This document shows, one piece after another, positions 45,900 through 58,300 of a DNA stretch of 64,000 bases (the stretch's first letter is position 1; each line of letters starts with the position of its first letter). Origin of the DNA: Spongilla lacustris. Its lineage: Eukaryota; Porifera; Demospongiae; Spongillida; Spongillidae. The notes below the pieces were generated by a model that saw only the letters and a program-made list of their open reading frames with translations, was not told the origin of the DNA and searched no databases. Where the stretch lies: contig OX442429.1 of NCBI GenBank assembly GCA_949361645.1, positions 4,009,147 to 4,073,146 on the forward strand. The letters run 5' to 3'. The translations under genes and the position numbers were made by a program.

Positions 45900-48800
45900 T
45901 CAGACATCTGGGTTGCCATTCGTAGCTCCTTCATTATCATCAGTTCCATCCTCATCACCAGCAGGTCCCAAGGGCAGAGAGGCTTGTGAAAAGGATCTTG
46001 CATCTACCTGTGATTCAGATTTACACAATGTATCAATTGCTTTAAATGCATTATGGAATATGTGAAAGCTCAGCCTGGCTAAATATAACAAAATGAGCAG
46101 ATTTTTTATTTTAGATGTAAAGGCATGTTAATGAACAAAGGGTTTTCCCCTGTCTAAGCATGTATAACTAATAAACCAAGCACCTGAGGGGCATATGCAG
46201 TACTTTCACACCGGCCCCTTACATATGTACAATACCTGCAAGTAAAATTAATCAATTTGGGCATGATAATGTTTAAAAGCAGCTAGGGCCTTTCCCCAAA
46301 TTCCATTGCTGAAATAAATTTATTTTAACTCCCATCCCACGTTTGACACCTTCCTATGCCCACATACATTTTTCTTACCATCCTCCAATGTCCGTACAAT
46401 ACTTGCAAGTACAATTAATCAATTTGGGCATGATAATGTTTAATAGCAGCTAGGGCCTTTCCCCAAATTCCATTGCTGAAATAAACTACTAAGTAGTTTA
46501 TTTTAACTCCTATCCCACGTTTGACACCTCCCTATGCCCACATCTTCCTCCAATGTCCGTACAATACCTGCAAGTACTATTAATCAATTTGGGCATGGTA
46601 ATGTTTACAAGCAGCTATGGCCTTTCCCCAAATTCCATTGCTGAAATAAATTTATTTTAACTCCCATCCCACGTTTGACACCTTCCTATGCCCACATACC
46701 CTTTTCTTACCATCCTCCAATGTCCATGTACATGTTTATGTCACTGTGTCCACTACCATACCATGTATGTTATTAACATCTTACCCGAGGAAGTTTGCTC
46801 TGCTCAGGAAAGATCCATGGTTTGTAAACAGGGTCATTGTTTTCCTTCCACTCTGGATACTTCTTGGCAGCTTCCTCAAGTTTCTTCAACACCTGCAATG
46901 GGACCAGTAACAAATGATTGCTACAACTGCAATAAACATGAATAAAACATGCTGAAATTGCAGTGCTTTACCTTTGGTAGAAGTTTGGGGACACCTAGAT
47001 TCATGGTCCACTTAGGAACCTGACCTGTCAAAAGAACTTGTCATAAAAGACAAGCTTGTACCACTGTAGAAGGTCTGAAGCAGAGTTCAGTACAGTGGCA
47101 CTCTTTACTATAAGAATGGTATTGTTTAGAGCAAAGGGACAGAGGTTCAATGGCCTAGCCTAGAGTGCATAGCATATTACTATCACATCTAAACTTCGCA
47201 CAATGGCATACTTAAGCTATAAGGTAAGTCAATGAATGTGGAGTACAGACTTACAACAACTGCATCAATTTCTTTTCTTGAATTGCAACAAAGTAATGCT
47301 CCAGCCTAGAAGTATTGCCATCGGAGACTAAGGGTACGTGTATGCAAGCAAGGCTTTCAATGGGACAACTATCATTACACGAGGGTAAACTGTCATGAAG
47401 GTAGAGGTAGAATAAAGCAATACAAAAAGGATCTGTACCAAGCCATAAGATCTGCATATTCCCAGTCCTAGTAGATCTACATTCAATACCAACCACACTA
47501 ATATGTCTGAATGTGACATCTTTACATCTTAGTGTTTATCTACACAGCTCATCTGTTTATCTACACAGCTCATCTGATAATAACCTCGTCCCCAGGCCCT
47601 ATTTTTATATTAAAGTTAGCGGGGACAAAAAATAGGGCCTGGTATCCATTGTCAAGGTCTTGGTGCGCATGCGCTAGCCATTCTCCAGAATCTGGAGATT
47701 CGTGCACTGTTGTAATTTGGTTTGTAATCCTTTCCGTAAAATAATTCGGTTCTCCGCGTAAGCCTTACCTCGTCTCAGACCGTCGTATGTTCGTCGCCCG
47801 TGGATTTGCGTATAGCGCTCCATTTCGAAATATAACAAAATCAATGCTAAGAAATGGAGACAAGGAAAGAGTCAAAGTCTTGCAGGATTTGTGGCAGTGT
47901 TGTTCCCCCCACACACTGTGTAGCACTCTTTTCTACAAAATCTTTGAATTCAGGTCTTGCAGAAAGGCTCAGCAAGGTTGCTGATGTCCCAGTGGCTCCA
48001 GATGATGGTTTGACTAAGTTCATCTGCGGGATCTGCAATAGGAAATTTTTGTCAGCAGAGTCATTTATAAGAACAGCCAAGGCTAGTTATGAGAAGAATA
48101 AAGCCTCACCCTCTGGCTCTGGCACTGGTGATACCATGGGTTCACAAGGGCAGATCACACGAAAAAGAACCAAGGACACCAGTGGCCCTGAGGCATCTCC
48201 TCACACTAGCCAGTGTAGACCTGTGGCCAAGCGTCTGACTCCTGAGCGCACTGGAAGAAGACTTACTTATCTTGATTGCCATATCTGTAAGGGAAATAAA
48301 AAATATAATGTACCACATTTGATTTATTTATGCTTACACAGCGCAGACTGATAATTGCACTGAGCCACTGAGTGACAGTATCAATGATCAGGTACCAGGT
48401 ACTACAGATGGCCCAGGAGACCAAGAGCTACATGTGATTGGTGCCCCAAATGTATCTCAGAATTCTGCTGAAGGTAAGCTGTATACATAAATTCATCAAC
48501 CAAATTTACATGCATCATAGTCAAGCTTAATAGTGTTGGAACCATGTGATAACACAACTGAAGGTGCTATGGCTGCTCCTACATCAGTTAAGGTGAATAT
48601 TTTATAAACTATAATGTTCTCAATACTTATTGAGCACAATGTATACAGATTTCTGTGTACTCACCTCGAAATGGTGCTGATGTGATCACAGTTGTGAGTC
48701 CTCAATATCTAAAGATTGTCAAGGCATTGGCTGGTGGCAACATTTTTTGTCCCCGCTAACTTTAATATAAAAATAGGGCCTGGGGACGAGGCTAATCTGA

Positions 48801-51800
48801 TAATTACAAAGGCATTTTAAAAGGATCTACACTTTGTATTCTGTTAGGTGCATGGTCTTTTCCACCTGACAGGCTTTTATATAACATCTCCATGAATAGA
48901 AACAATGATCCCACACAAGACACATGTAGATGCAGTAAGGAGTTTATGTATTATAAATGCCCCTACACATATGTACAATGAATTCAAAAGAACAAAAACA
49001 TGTACAGACCATAAACACAGGACTACAATACATTTAAAAGCTAAATGATCAACATGGCAGCAATCATGATGAGAACAGGGCTAAAGAATAGAAAGATGCC
49101 TGCGCAGAACAACACGGAGCTGTGGACTGCTGTTGAAAGACTCTTAACAGGAAAAAACCTCGACTCTAGAGGTTGAATCAATAACCCAGAATCAGCATCG
49201 TTTTCCCAGTAATGTGGGTTTAGGAGCATCAGTAGGATGGATGAGCAATATGTAGGAGTATTTGTCATGCCAACACCTTACATGTAGAGTGTTTTTGGTT
49301 GTTTGTGTAGGAGCACACACCAATAGAGTGGGCAGGGCATTCCTGGATTTCTACACCAGGAGACACATTCTACAAGAAGACAGTCATTCAGGTACTTTAA
49401 CTTCAAAGGGGACTTATTCCAGTGTCAATTTGTGTTCAGACTTTACCACCTCTTTGTGCCCTTTTAGCCACCATCTAATGGGTACAGAGGATTGTTCCCA
49501 CCTTCTGCAAACACACTGCTATTCAGGGGGGACCTAAAGGGCCATGACAATATGATGGGTGCTAGTAGCTGCTTCTGTCTCCATAAATGGGGGGGGGGGG
49601 GGGGGGAAGGAAGGGAAAGAGAGGAGGAGAGGGAAGGAGAGAGGGAGGGGAAGGAGGGGGAGAGGGAGGGAGGGAAGGAGAAAGGGAGGGAGGGAAGGAG
49701 AGAGGGAGGGAGGGAAGGAAGGAGAGAGGGAGAGGAGGGAGGGAAGGAGAGAGGGAGGGGAGGGAGGGAAGGAGAGAGGGAGGGGAGGGAGGGAAGGAGA
49801 GAGGGAGGGGAGGGAGGGAAGGAGAGAGGAAGGGGAGGGAGGGAAGGAGAGAGGGAGGGAAGGAGAGAAGGAGGGAAGGAGAGAAGGAGGGAAGGAGAGA
49901 GGGTAGGAAGGAGAGAGGGAGGGAAGGAGAGAGGAAGGGGAGGGACAGGGGAGAGAGAGTTTTCACTTTCACTTGCTTGGGTTGGTTCAATCCAATAACA
50001 GGTCTTGAACAAATATACACATGTCGCTACAAGTCAAATGTCATGTATCTATTGGTTACCAATTTAAAATGGTCTATTGCAAAACCAAAATGGCGATACT
50101 CGAACAGGTGACCAACAAGGGCAACATTGACACACATGCATGTTTAGAAGTTAAATTAAAGCTCACCACGAAGGTCAGAATGTGAAACATAGTTGACAAC
50201 ACATCCCCCATGTCCATTGCTCTTGATCAGAAAACCAGTCACATAGGACACAGCTCTAATGAAGTTCTTTCTTGGAGGGTATTTCTATTAGAAAATGACA
50301 ATACCAAATACCGTAAAGTGTAATCAGTTCATGCAGTAGCGAACAGTAGCGAACAGTAGGTGTATCAATGCATGCAGTAGTAACAACAGGGTTACAGATA
50401 CGTACTTCATGTGCAACAGAATGGTTGAAAACAATGTACTCGTCCTCTGTGACTCTCCAACTCCTTTGGTTCACTAAATCTCTATTCTTCAGTGGCGCCG
50501 GACAGTCCACTGCAGAAAAAAAAAAGCCAACCAGTACCAGGAAATACATGTTTTCCAATACACTGTAGCAAACATGTAAAGATAAAAACAAACAGCTGCA
50601 GCTGTATTTACGCACAAACAGGTAACATGCACAGCACCATGGATACAGAAGCACAAATATTACTACTTTCATTCCCCAATGCACAACAGGCTGTAGCCAC
50701 AGGTGGTGTTCTAACCAGACCACTTTATTCCCATTAAAATAATAAAAATAATATATATAAATGTGCTCCAACACACACGTCCTGCTGACATCCTAGCTTC
50801 TAATTGCAAGCCTGCTGCCTTTGACCTTACTGTGGCTTCTCCGCTTAACCCATCCTTTCTCTCTGAAGCGGGTCTCACAGCAGGGTCAGCAACAATTGCC
50901 GCTGAGCTAAGAAAGCACTCTGGTAATGATGTTAAGTGTTCTGAGCTGGGATGGACATGCATTTCCATTGTGGTGGAGTCATAAGCTTGGGGCAAAGAAG
51001 CTGTTCAAAGCCTTTCATCTCACCTTGCCACAAGGGCCAACAACCCCAAGTCCAAGGTGGTCTCCAGCCTGTATGGCCACCTGAACATGACTCTTGTGTG
51101 AGCCAATGCCTGGGCCCTCCTCTTAAGGGGTGGATGCTCACTCCAGGAGGTGGATAGTTCCTCAACATAACGCTGTAATTAATGTGTTTTGTTTAGTCTA
51201 TGTATTAAATGTCCTTTAATGCTGTATGAATGCTCATACTGTGCTCCATGTAGATAATTCATATCGACATATATAATATATTATTTATAATTCTGTTAGT
51301 GCAAGTGACTTATGTATAGCCGTAATAATATAATTTATATGGCAATAGGGATTGCACTTGTGTTACTAATGAGGCGATGTGCAGTGGATTTAATGTAATA
51401 TGCATTTGTCATCCCCCCCCCCTTCTGGGTTGGGGAAATCAATATAATCAGACCACTGAATTGTAACTTTGCTGCAAGGCCCAGACCTTCCCACATAAAC
51501 TATACTACAGAAATGCTAGGAAAGTGCATGTATACACGCACTTTCTGGTCTGAAGGTTTGAAATCATTATCTAAAGGCATTTCAATAACAGACCTGATAG
51601 AGAACTACATGTTACAACAAATTTCACATACAATGTCCATACAAGAAAACCACTACTTAGCTCTCTATACTTCTCCTTCACATTTTATGTAATTGTAGAT
51701 CATCTAATACTATTTAGTTTTGTGAGTTCCATGCTGCTATTGTTACTGTTGTGTGTGTGTGCGTGTTTGTGTGATTGTACATGGAAGCATGTCCATTGTG

Positions 51801-52273
51801 TATGGAATATGCAAACTCACTGGAATAATATCCTATGTCATTGTTGTCGTCCAACGCACAAATGTCGACGTCTTCTATCACGTTTTCATCCCATGTCCTT
51901 CTGTACTTCCCATCGTGGATTACGTCGTAAAGTGTGCCGGGTAATACATCTCTTAATTCAACATGTACCTTTCAGGAAATTAAAAACACCGCATAATATG
52001 CCCTCGTGCCAGCCCGGCCCGTCAGGAGAGACTTTTATAATTTTGTTATTAAATAAATGAACCCCTTTTGGTACAAGTCTTTTATACCTTGACCATCTTG
52101 ATGGTAGCCTTTCCCATCTCTTTAGAATAAACCGTCGCTCCATTTTTCTCATGGTTTTTCTTCCAACCATCGAAATCGGAGATGAGAGAACGGAAGTAGT
52201 TGAAGTCGGAGTCATTTGCTGGGCGAATCTCCCCAACCCTGAAGAAGCTTGAGTCACCGCCTCCTTCAGCCAT
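45900..52273 (-). CDS. STARD10: START-domain lipid-transfer protein, STARD10-like
   Basis: STARD10-type proteins bind phosphatidylcholine and phosphatidylethanolamine and move them between membranes. Minus-strand exons in order are 52088-52273 (ATG), 51821-51968, 50406-50509, 50167-50284, 46972-47024, 46785-46892 and 45900-46007 (stop). All phases join and give 274 residues, near the 290 or so of vertebrate STARD10. Family landmarks are LYDVIHDGKYRRTWDENVIE, CPAPLKNRDLVNQRSW, KYPPRKNFIRAVSYVTGFLI, VPKWTMN and KPWIFPEQSKLP, then an acidic tail ending DV. The nearest 3' exons, in unit 3, were chosen for this model. Intron 4 (47025-50166) holds the zinc-finger transposon, unknown fragment and GA array, and intron 3 holds a LINE fragment. 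Four more sets of the last three exons lie downstream. The ORF can extend upstream only through a GTG, so ATG at 52273 is the start. Confidence 0.9.
47581..48794 (+). mobile_element. Zinc-finger TIR transposon, unit 3 copy
   Basis: A third copy, here inside STARD10 intron 4 in its probable original setting. The zinc-finger frame is at 47854-48351. Confidence 0.85.
49045..49588 (+). other. Coding-like fragment of unknown identity, unit 3
   Basis: Third copy of the pieces at 30921-31464, including 49311-49391 and the frame from 49468. It lies antisense within STARD10 intron 4. Confidence 0.35.
49589..49959 (+). repeat. G-run plus GA-rich minisatellite, unit 3 (different repeat order)
   Basis: The first 130 bases match units 1 and 2, then the repeat pattern changes (GAGGGAGGGGAGGGAGGGAA variants). 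It ends in GAGAGAGAGTTTTCACTTTC, unique sequence leading to STARD10 exon 4. Confidence 0.93.
50763..51165 (+). pseudogene. LINE reverse-transcriptase C-terminal fragment
   Basis: The frame from 50763 reads RPADILASNCKPAAFDLTVA, then LNPSFLSEAGLTAGSATIAA and KCSELGWTCISIVVES. After a frame change it continues as VQSLSSHLATRANNPKSKVV, SLYGHLNMTLV, a stop, and ANAWALLLRGG. This matches a C-terminal region common in invertebrate LINE polyproteins as I remember it. Frame breaks and a stop show it is dead. It sits antisense in STARD10 intron 3. Confidence 0.7.
51166..51820. other. STARD10 intron sequence, nothing else recognised
   Basis: AT-rich, with a C-run near 51413-51422 and a short TG run near 51750-51761. 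No gene is supported between the LINE fragment and STARD10 exon 2. Confidence 0.5.
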
Positions 52274-52706
52274 TACAATGAATACCACGCTGATCAGATT
52301 ATAATAACAATGATCTAAGTTGCTACTGTGACTAGTTTGTAGTATACGTATATTATGATTACAATCTACGCGTGAGTGTATATGTTCCTTTACATCATCA
52401 CACTCTGATCTCAGTCAGAGAATGCATATAATAACATAATAATATACAACTGCATATATGCAATGTTTCACAGTTCAAAACATGACAAAAAGACCAAAAA
52501 AGAAACTCAACTGAACACAGTGAGGAGACAATGAAAAGGCATGAAAACAAAACCAACATGTACTGGTTGGTACACGGTACAAAGATACATAACACAAAAG
52601 TGGACACAAGCAGTGGCAGTGGTGATATATAGCTGCTAACTATCTCTGGAATAAAAATATGAAGTATATAACACATACATACATGAATGTGTGGGTTCAG
52701 AACGGT
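52274..52706. other. Intergenic: cyclin A 3' flank and STARD10 promoter
   Basis: A 433-bp gap separates the cyclin A stop from the STARD10 start, both on the minus strand. It should hold the cyclin A 3' UTR and the STARD10 promoter. No confident poly(A) or promoter motif was found. Confidence 0.5.
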
Positions 52707-54959
52707 TTAGCAGGGAAGAGTCTCTGGTGCTCTTAGTGAGGAGACGTTGAGATACCTGCATATGAAGAATAGACATAAAATTCATGCTCAAATATTGTAC
52801 TAGTTAACTACCACCCACCCCACTGGATACGCATTACAGCAAGGCTTACTTTTCACTGCTGTATTTTGTTCTCACTGCCTGTTGTGGGTACTGATGAGCC
52901 ATACTAAAGGTTCTGTGCAAGTCTTGCAGACAGTTCCCAATATCACAGACCATGTATCCTGTGTAGTACTGTAGAACTGCAGGCTGGAGAGGAAGGGACA
53001 TACCTCAATTCTAGTGATGCCAAAAAATGCACTCTCCACGTAAAGAACCAAGTGCCATGTGCGAGCACCTACCCATGCTATTTGTCCCATTGTATGCCTT
53101 GCAAGACACACTGCAGCAGCTGCAATAACTGATGGCAAATACTTCAGATAAGGATCATCACTCAGGAGTGCAAGTTCACACAAGTACTGTGGAAAGGAAA
53201 ACAAAAACAAGGTGTTGAAATGTGAGTCTTGTGTTAAAAAAAAAACTTACTCTGCCCAAAGCAAATATTGTATCGTTGATAATGTCAGCATTTTCTCCGG
53301 TCTTGTACGAATGTTGCTCTGCCTCAGCTATCTTCAGAAACCTCTCCAAAAAGGTGTGTATGGTTGGTGAGATGATGTTGAAACTTAAGGCACCCAATAT
53401 CTTTTGTTCCATCTTTACAATCTGTAGAACCAAATATATTACCAGCTATCCAATATTGTTCAAAATAACACTAACCTCTCTTTTAGTGTAGGTATCATCA
53501 GTGATGTACGCAAACTCCCCTATTTCTGGTGGATAGATCTCCTCCAGTTTTGAGGCAATGTACACACTAGTGCTGCCCACAAGCTGCAACTTCGCCCTCA
53601 GCACTGATGATGTAGAGAGAAACCTATCTGTGATTGACACGGCCTGGTAGAGGGTTTGTGGATTAAGATTAAATTCATCAGACACCTCCACCAGCCAATC
53701 AACAAGGATGGACCGCATTCCATGGGTTATGTCATGTTGCCTGCTCATGTAGTCTGGTCTTGGCTGAAACTTCACCTATGGAGGGGAAAAAAAGTTTCAG
53801 GACATGGAATGGATTGGTACAACATACATCTATTCCCTACAGTGAATTGAAAGGTCAAACTTTACAACATGGTTGTGCTCACATGAATGGACAACAGAAT
53901 GTCAATGCACTGGACACAGGCAATGAATGGCTTATAGCGTTTCCCCAAAACACCAGCCCTGCTCAAAGCATGCAGCTCTCCCGCTATTCACATCTATGAA
54001 GTGTTATTGCTATTCATGCAGCATAAGTATGCACAGCAGTGGGGTGGCTCACATCTATGAAGCATAAACTCCCCTCCCTGTTTACTGCCATTAAACTATT
54101 ATTTATTTCTCCCTCCTCACCTCTGACTCTCTGAGGTACGCAAATATGTCCTTAGTGTACTCGCCACAGGCTGCACAGCAGTTGTCCTCCAGCAGGTCAA
54201 TGTCGATGACTTCAGTGCACATGAGACTGGCATTCATTAAGTCAGGTGAAGAGAACAGCATTGGAGAGCCTGGTGTTATTTTTAAAAAAGGGGGGATATT
54301 GTGGTACTTAGCACGTAGTGACACACAATATGCCAACCTGGAGACTTGGTAGAGAGTCTGAATGATGATGCACCGGAGACTGCAGCTGGTGCGGCTGCAG
54401 AAATAGAGTCCCACGCATTAGCGAGTGGATCCTCTTTGGTAGGAAATGATGCTATCGCTGGTGGCAGGAAATTCTCTAGGTGCTGCGTCTGTTGCGCCTG
54501 TACACAAAACCAGTCGGGGTTGCATGAGGTGACACCTCGTGTATACACGCGAGGAAGCAAAAACACGTACGCAATAGAATGGCTATGCCCTATTACGCTT
54601 TCAAGACAGACAGATCCAGTACGCTACATATACTAACTCATCGCACAAATGCACACAGAACGCGCACCAAGCATGCCAACCACATGGAGACGAGCAACCA
54701 CATACATGTACATGCACGCATTAAAGACATCTCTCACACACAACGGCACACGTACTGCAATTTGTTTCGGTTTTTGTTTCATAGGGGTCTGTCGGCTCCT
54801 AGTCGTCGTACGATTGGTAATTGCAGCTAGTGCAGGCCGCTTGCTTGCAGAAATTGGAGCGGGAAGGCCATCTCGGGAGGTTCGTTTCAAATTTCGAGTA
54901 CCACCGTTTTCTTGAGCGAAACCTACATGTACTTCTGGGCAGGCCATCACATTAGCCAT
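52707..54959 (-). CDS. CCNA: Cyclin A
   Basis: A-type cyclins bind and activate CDK2/CDK1 in S phase and G2/M and are then degraded. Minus-strand exons are 54756-54959 (ATG), 54338-54497, 54121-54269, 53476-53775, 53251-53421, 53073-53186, 52850-52983 and 52707-52755 (TAA). They join in phase to 426 residues, a normal cyclin A length. A destruction-box motif RPALAAITN (R-x-x-L-x-x-I-x-N) lies near residue 39. The cyclin box starts after [13 protein letters not shown] and PRPDYM, and includes the signature [16 protein letters not shown] and the alpha-5-like [20 protein letters not shown]. The C-terminal fold ends [20 protein letters not shown]...APETLPC, in line with animal cyclin A. The B-type signature is not seen. 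The gene is divergent from PDZD8 across 342 bp and lies upstream of STARD10 on the same strand. Confidence 0.96.
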
Positions 54960-55301
54960 AGCTGCGCTTGTAAGTTCTAAACCACCGCAAAATGATAATA
55001 AACCACAATAAGTGCGACTTATTACTTACTTACTCAAGTAGTTCCAAAATATTTCAAAAGTGAGTACTAGTAGTGTTTCTACAACAGTTTCGTAGGTTTC
55101 GCAGTTGCTACGCTGCAGGCTAAAAACTTTATTATTGTTGAAGTGCCGGCGAACCTGGACAACCCACGCTTTCGAACATAGCCTAGAGCTCGTACTCCGC
55201 TTTACATAATGCTGGAGTCAAATCTCCCGCCACAAATATATACGGTGGGTGTAACCTCCGCTTCACGTGTACTATCATAATATTTCGTCGAAACATCGGT
55301 G
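54960..55301. promoter_or_regulatory. Divergent promoter region between cyclin A and PDZD8
   Basis: This 342-bp interval separates two start codons on opposite strands. It contains TTCGAA (55171-55176), which matches the CHR element of cell-cycle genes, and TCTCCCGCC (55223-55231), whose reverse complement GGCGGGAGA is E2F-like. An AAATATATACGG stretch (about 55234-55245) could be a TATA-like element. These are pattern matches only. Confidence 0.5.
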
Positions 55302-58300
55302 ATGTTTGTTTTGGACTTTGTACTCCCATTTCTGCTCGGTGTGTTTGTTACCATTGGTGTTGCGGTTGCTCTGCTACTCTACTGGTTTTACAGACAGCCT
55401 CTGAGCGTACCTAATGGGTCCGGAACTTCGAAGTACGTCAAGCCAACTTCGCGGAAGGAGGTAGGGCGGCGGTGCTGTGCAGGTGTAACGCGCTGCAAGC
55501 ACAACACGAGCGCACAAGGTTATGGACTTATCTCCTGTGGTCATTATAGCTGCTGAATGCGGTGCCGGAAGGTTCATCACAGGATGAAACTTGCATCTGG
55601 TTGAATCTTGTTGTTGATTTCCTCTTCCATGAGCTTAGAGACTCTCAGGAGGTTCGAAGGTAGGTGTTACCTCCTAGTGGGCATAGCATCATTGATACAG
55701 CATTTCTGTTTGTGACCCAAAACAGTATTGTGATGAAGTTCATGAAGAAAGAATTTGAAGAGTTTATGACAACCAAGACAGAAGGAAGGATGCTTGAGCA
55801 ACTGACAGTTAGTTTATGAGTTGTGGTGTCCATATGGTGTCAGGTACATGTAAGTATGTGTACCTATGTATAAATGTTCGTATGCCATATATATATATGG
55901 TGTACGTACAAGGTACATGTATGTATGTGTGCCTATGTATAAATGTTTTTATACCATATATGGGACAGTTTCTCCCCATTGTTAACAGTTGTACTATAAT
56001 CTTTAACTTACTATGTCTTCTGAACAGTAAATTCTATGAACTTAAAGTGTCATACATGTAGCCAAGTCTTTTAACAACAAGATACGTCTCTGATGTATAT
56101 GAGTAGTAGCCAAAATGAGAACCAACATGTAAAGTTATCCCACTGTATATACACACTATTTCTCTGTATAGTCCAGATGCAGTACATGTATGTACATAGA
56201 AGAGTCATGTAGTTATTGATTTGTACTGTTTTTTGATTTTTATATCATCCATTGTAACGATACAAACTATATGCACATTATCCCTCTGGATTCGTGCTGA
56301 TGTAAGTCAATCCCCACCTTCCATACATTGAGTGGGGTGCTGTGTGCCTAAATTATTGGGATGAATTGAGCAGGAAAATGTGCACGTTTGAACAAATCAA
56401 TAATTGAAGATACAAAATCGTCAGAAACTATCCCATGTGGTGCATATATCATGTACCTATGTTATTCATTTATGTTGCAGGTCTGACAAAGGCAATGCCC
56501 ACATGTGTTGTTTCCATTTGCATAGGTGAGGGACTACTCTTTGGGCATGTCACTACCACTGATCCACAGTGCCAATGTGAAAAGGGATAAGCGAAACGGG
56601 GAGCAGTCCGAGGTATGCAGCGCTGTCGTGCACACAGCATGTGCTGTGCACTCCTTCATGCTGTATGCAGACACATATAACATGCACATAACAGGTACAC
56701 ACACACAGATTGTGGGTGTGTATATGTGCCAATATATATGCAAACGTCACACACACACAGATTGTGGGTGTGTATGTGTGCCCGTATATATGTAAACGAA
56801 CAGTTTTGCGCCCATGTACATATGGTTCGTGTACATGTGCTTCGACCTGTACATATGCACATGTACTATGTACAGATGTATAAATGCAAACATCAATTTA
56901 TGCACTAAGGCAGTGATGTATCCAAGATGCTGCTGCAGTAATGTGCTTTTCAAGGGATGCAGCATATTAAATGTAGGAGTTTTAGATTCCTATATTACTT
57001 GTGTATGCGAGAGTGGTGCAGTGCATTTGTTGAGGGTGATGGAGGTAGTCTAAACTGATATTATGCCATGACGGACATCCTCTTATGAATTGGAGTACAT
57101 GCTTAGTGTTCTATCTTACCCCCCCCCCCCCCCCCCCTCGTTTTCTGTACCTTTTAAAGTGAGATACATTATCTTTGAGCTAAGTGGACCACCCACTGAG
57201 GAGTACACAAACTGTACCCCTGTGCTACGAAGCACCTGCTACTGTTGAGCGTACCACCTTTGGAAAGGAAGAATGCAATTGGCTAAGTGTGATTTTGCAC
57301 ATAGTTTTATGTGATGGTTCCTTTGGTGCCTTAAATGTAAATGCTGTACATAATAAAATGTTTGAGGAAGGGTAAGCTATTGTTGCTAAGTTACTATGCA
57401 CGGAGCATTTTACATTGTTGTTGGAGAACTTTGCAAATATTTGCCAAAACATGTGTAAAGTATATACATGCATAGCACATATGTACATGTATGTGTTTGT
57501 GTATGTGTTGGTGTGTGTGTGTGTGCGTGCTGTGTTTTTGTGTACATATGTTGTGGGTGTTGTGTATGTATGTGTTTTGTGTATGTGCACGCACCAATAA
57601 TAAAATGGTACATCATCTGTACATCTTTAAAAATTGTGTACTTAAAAAGTGCTGTGGGTGTGTCTTCTGTATGGCCCTAATTGTCATTTTCTAATCACTA
57701 TATTTGGAGTGGTTGTATGGGCTGTGTAAGCTGATACTGTAGTACCCAGCTGACATGCACACAGCTGATCTTACCAGTAAGACTTCTAATCATGGCTGGT
57801 CCCAAACAGCAGCCATATTATCAGCTTCCTTATCTCACCACCAGTGTTTTTGTGGTTTACTTGTAGTGGAGCAAAGTGGTTTTAACTTCATTATTTTATG
57901 TGTGGTGTGAAAAAACAAGGTGTGAAATCACTTGCATGTAACACCTTCACAACTGTTGACTGGTGCTAACTTGTAGCACGATGAGGTGGTTGTTGCCAGG
58001 CTAGTTATATAGTGTGGCGATGTGCTTGTCATGTATTGCAATTTAAAATTAAGTCACAACTTTGTTGCAGGAGTTAGATATAGCTCTTGATGTGGACTAT
58101 GCAGGAAACTTTCATATTGAGATAGATGCTGACCTGGTAGGTGATGCACGCTCGAAAGCAGTCAGCTTGTGATCCTCGTTGTCCACAGATGTTTAGCACA
58201 GTTGCTTTCATTTCCGTGACTGTTCAAAGGTTGCGGGGGAAAGGACAGCTTCAGTTCTCTCGTAACCCTTTTACCCACTGGTCATTCGTGTTCTATGAGG

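Larger units (their letters stand above)
44748..49959. repeat. Tandem segmental duplication, unit 3 (partial)
   Basis: It follows unit 2 up to the GA minisatellite, with 6 further bases lost near 46543. After the GA array it passes into STARD10 upstream sequence and not into a B copy, so this is the right edge of the duplication. Confidence 0.93.

Noticed and set aside
55299..55301. Earlier GTG start for PDZD8 (and GTG at 52288 for STARD10)
   Set aside because: Nuclear animal genes start at ATG; ATG at 55302 and at 52273 gives the expected N-termini.
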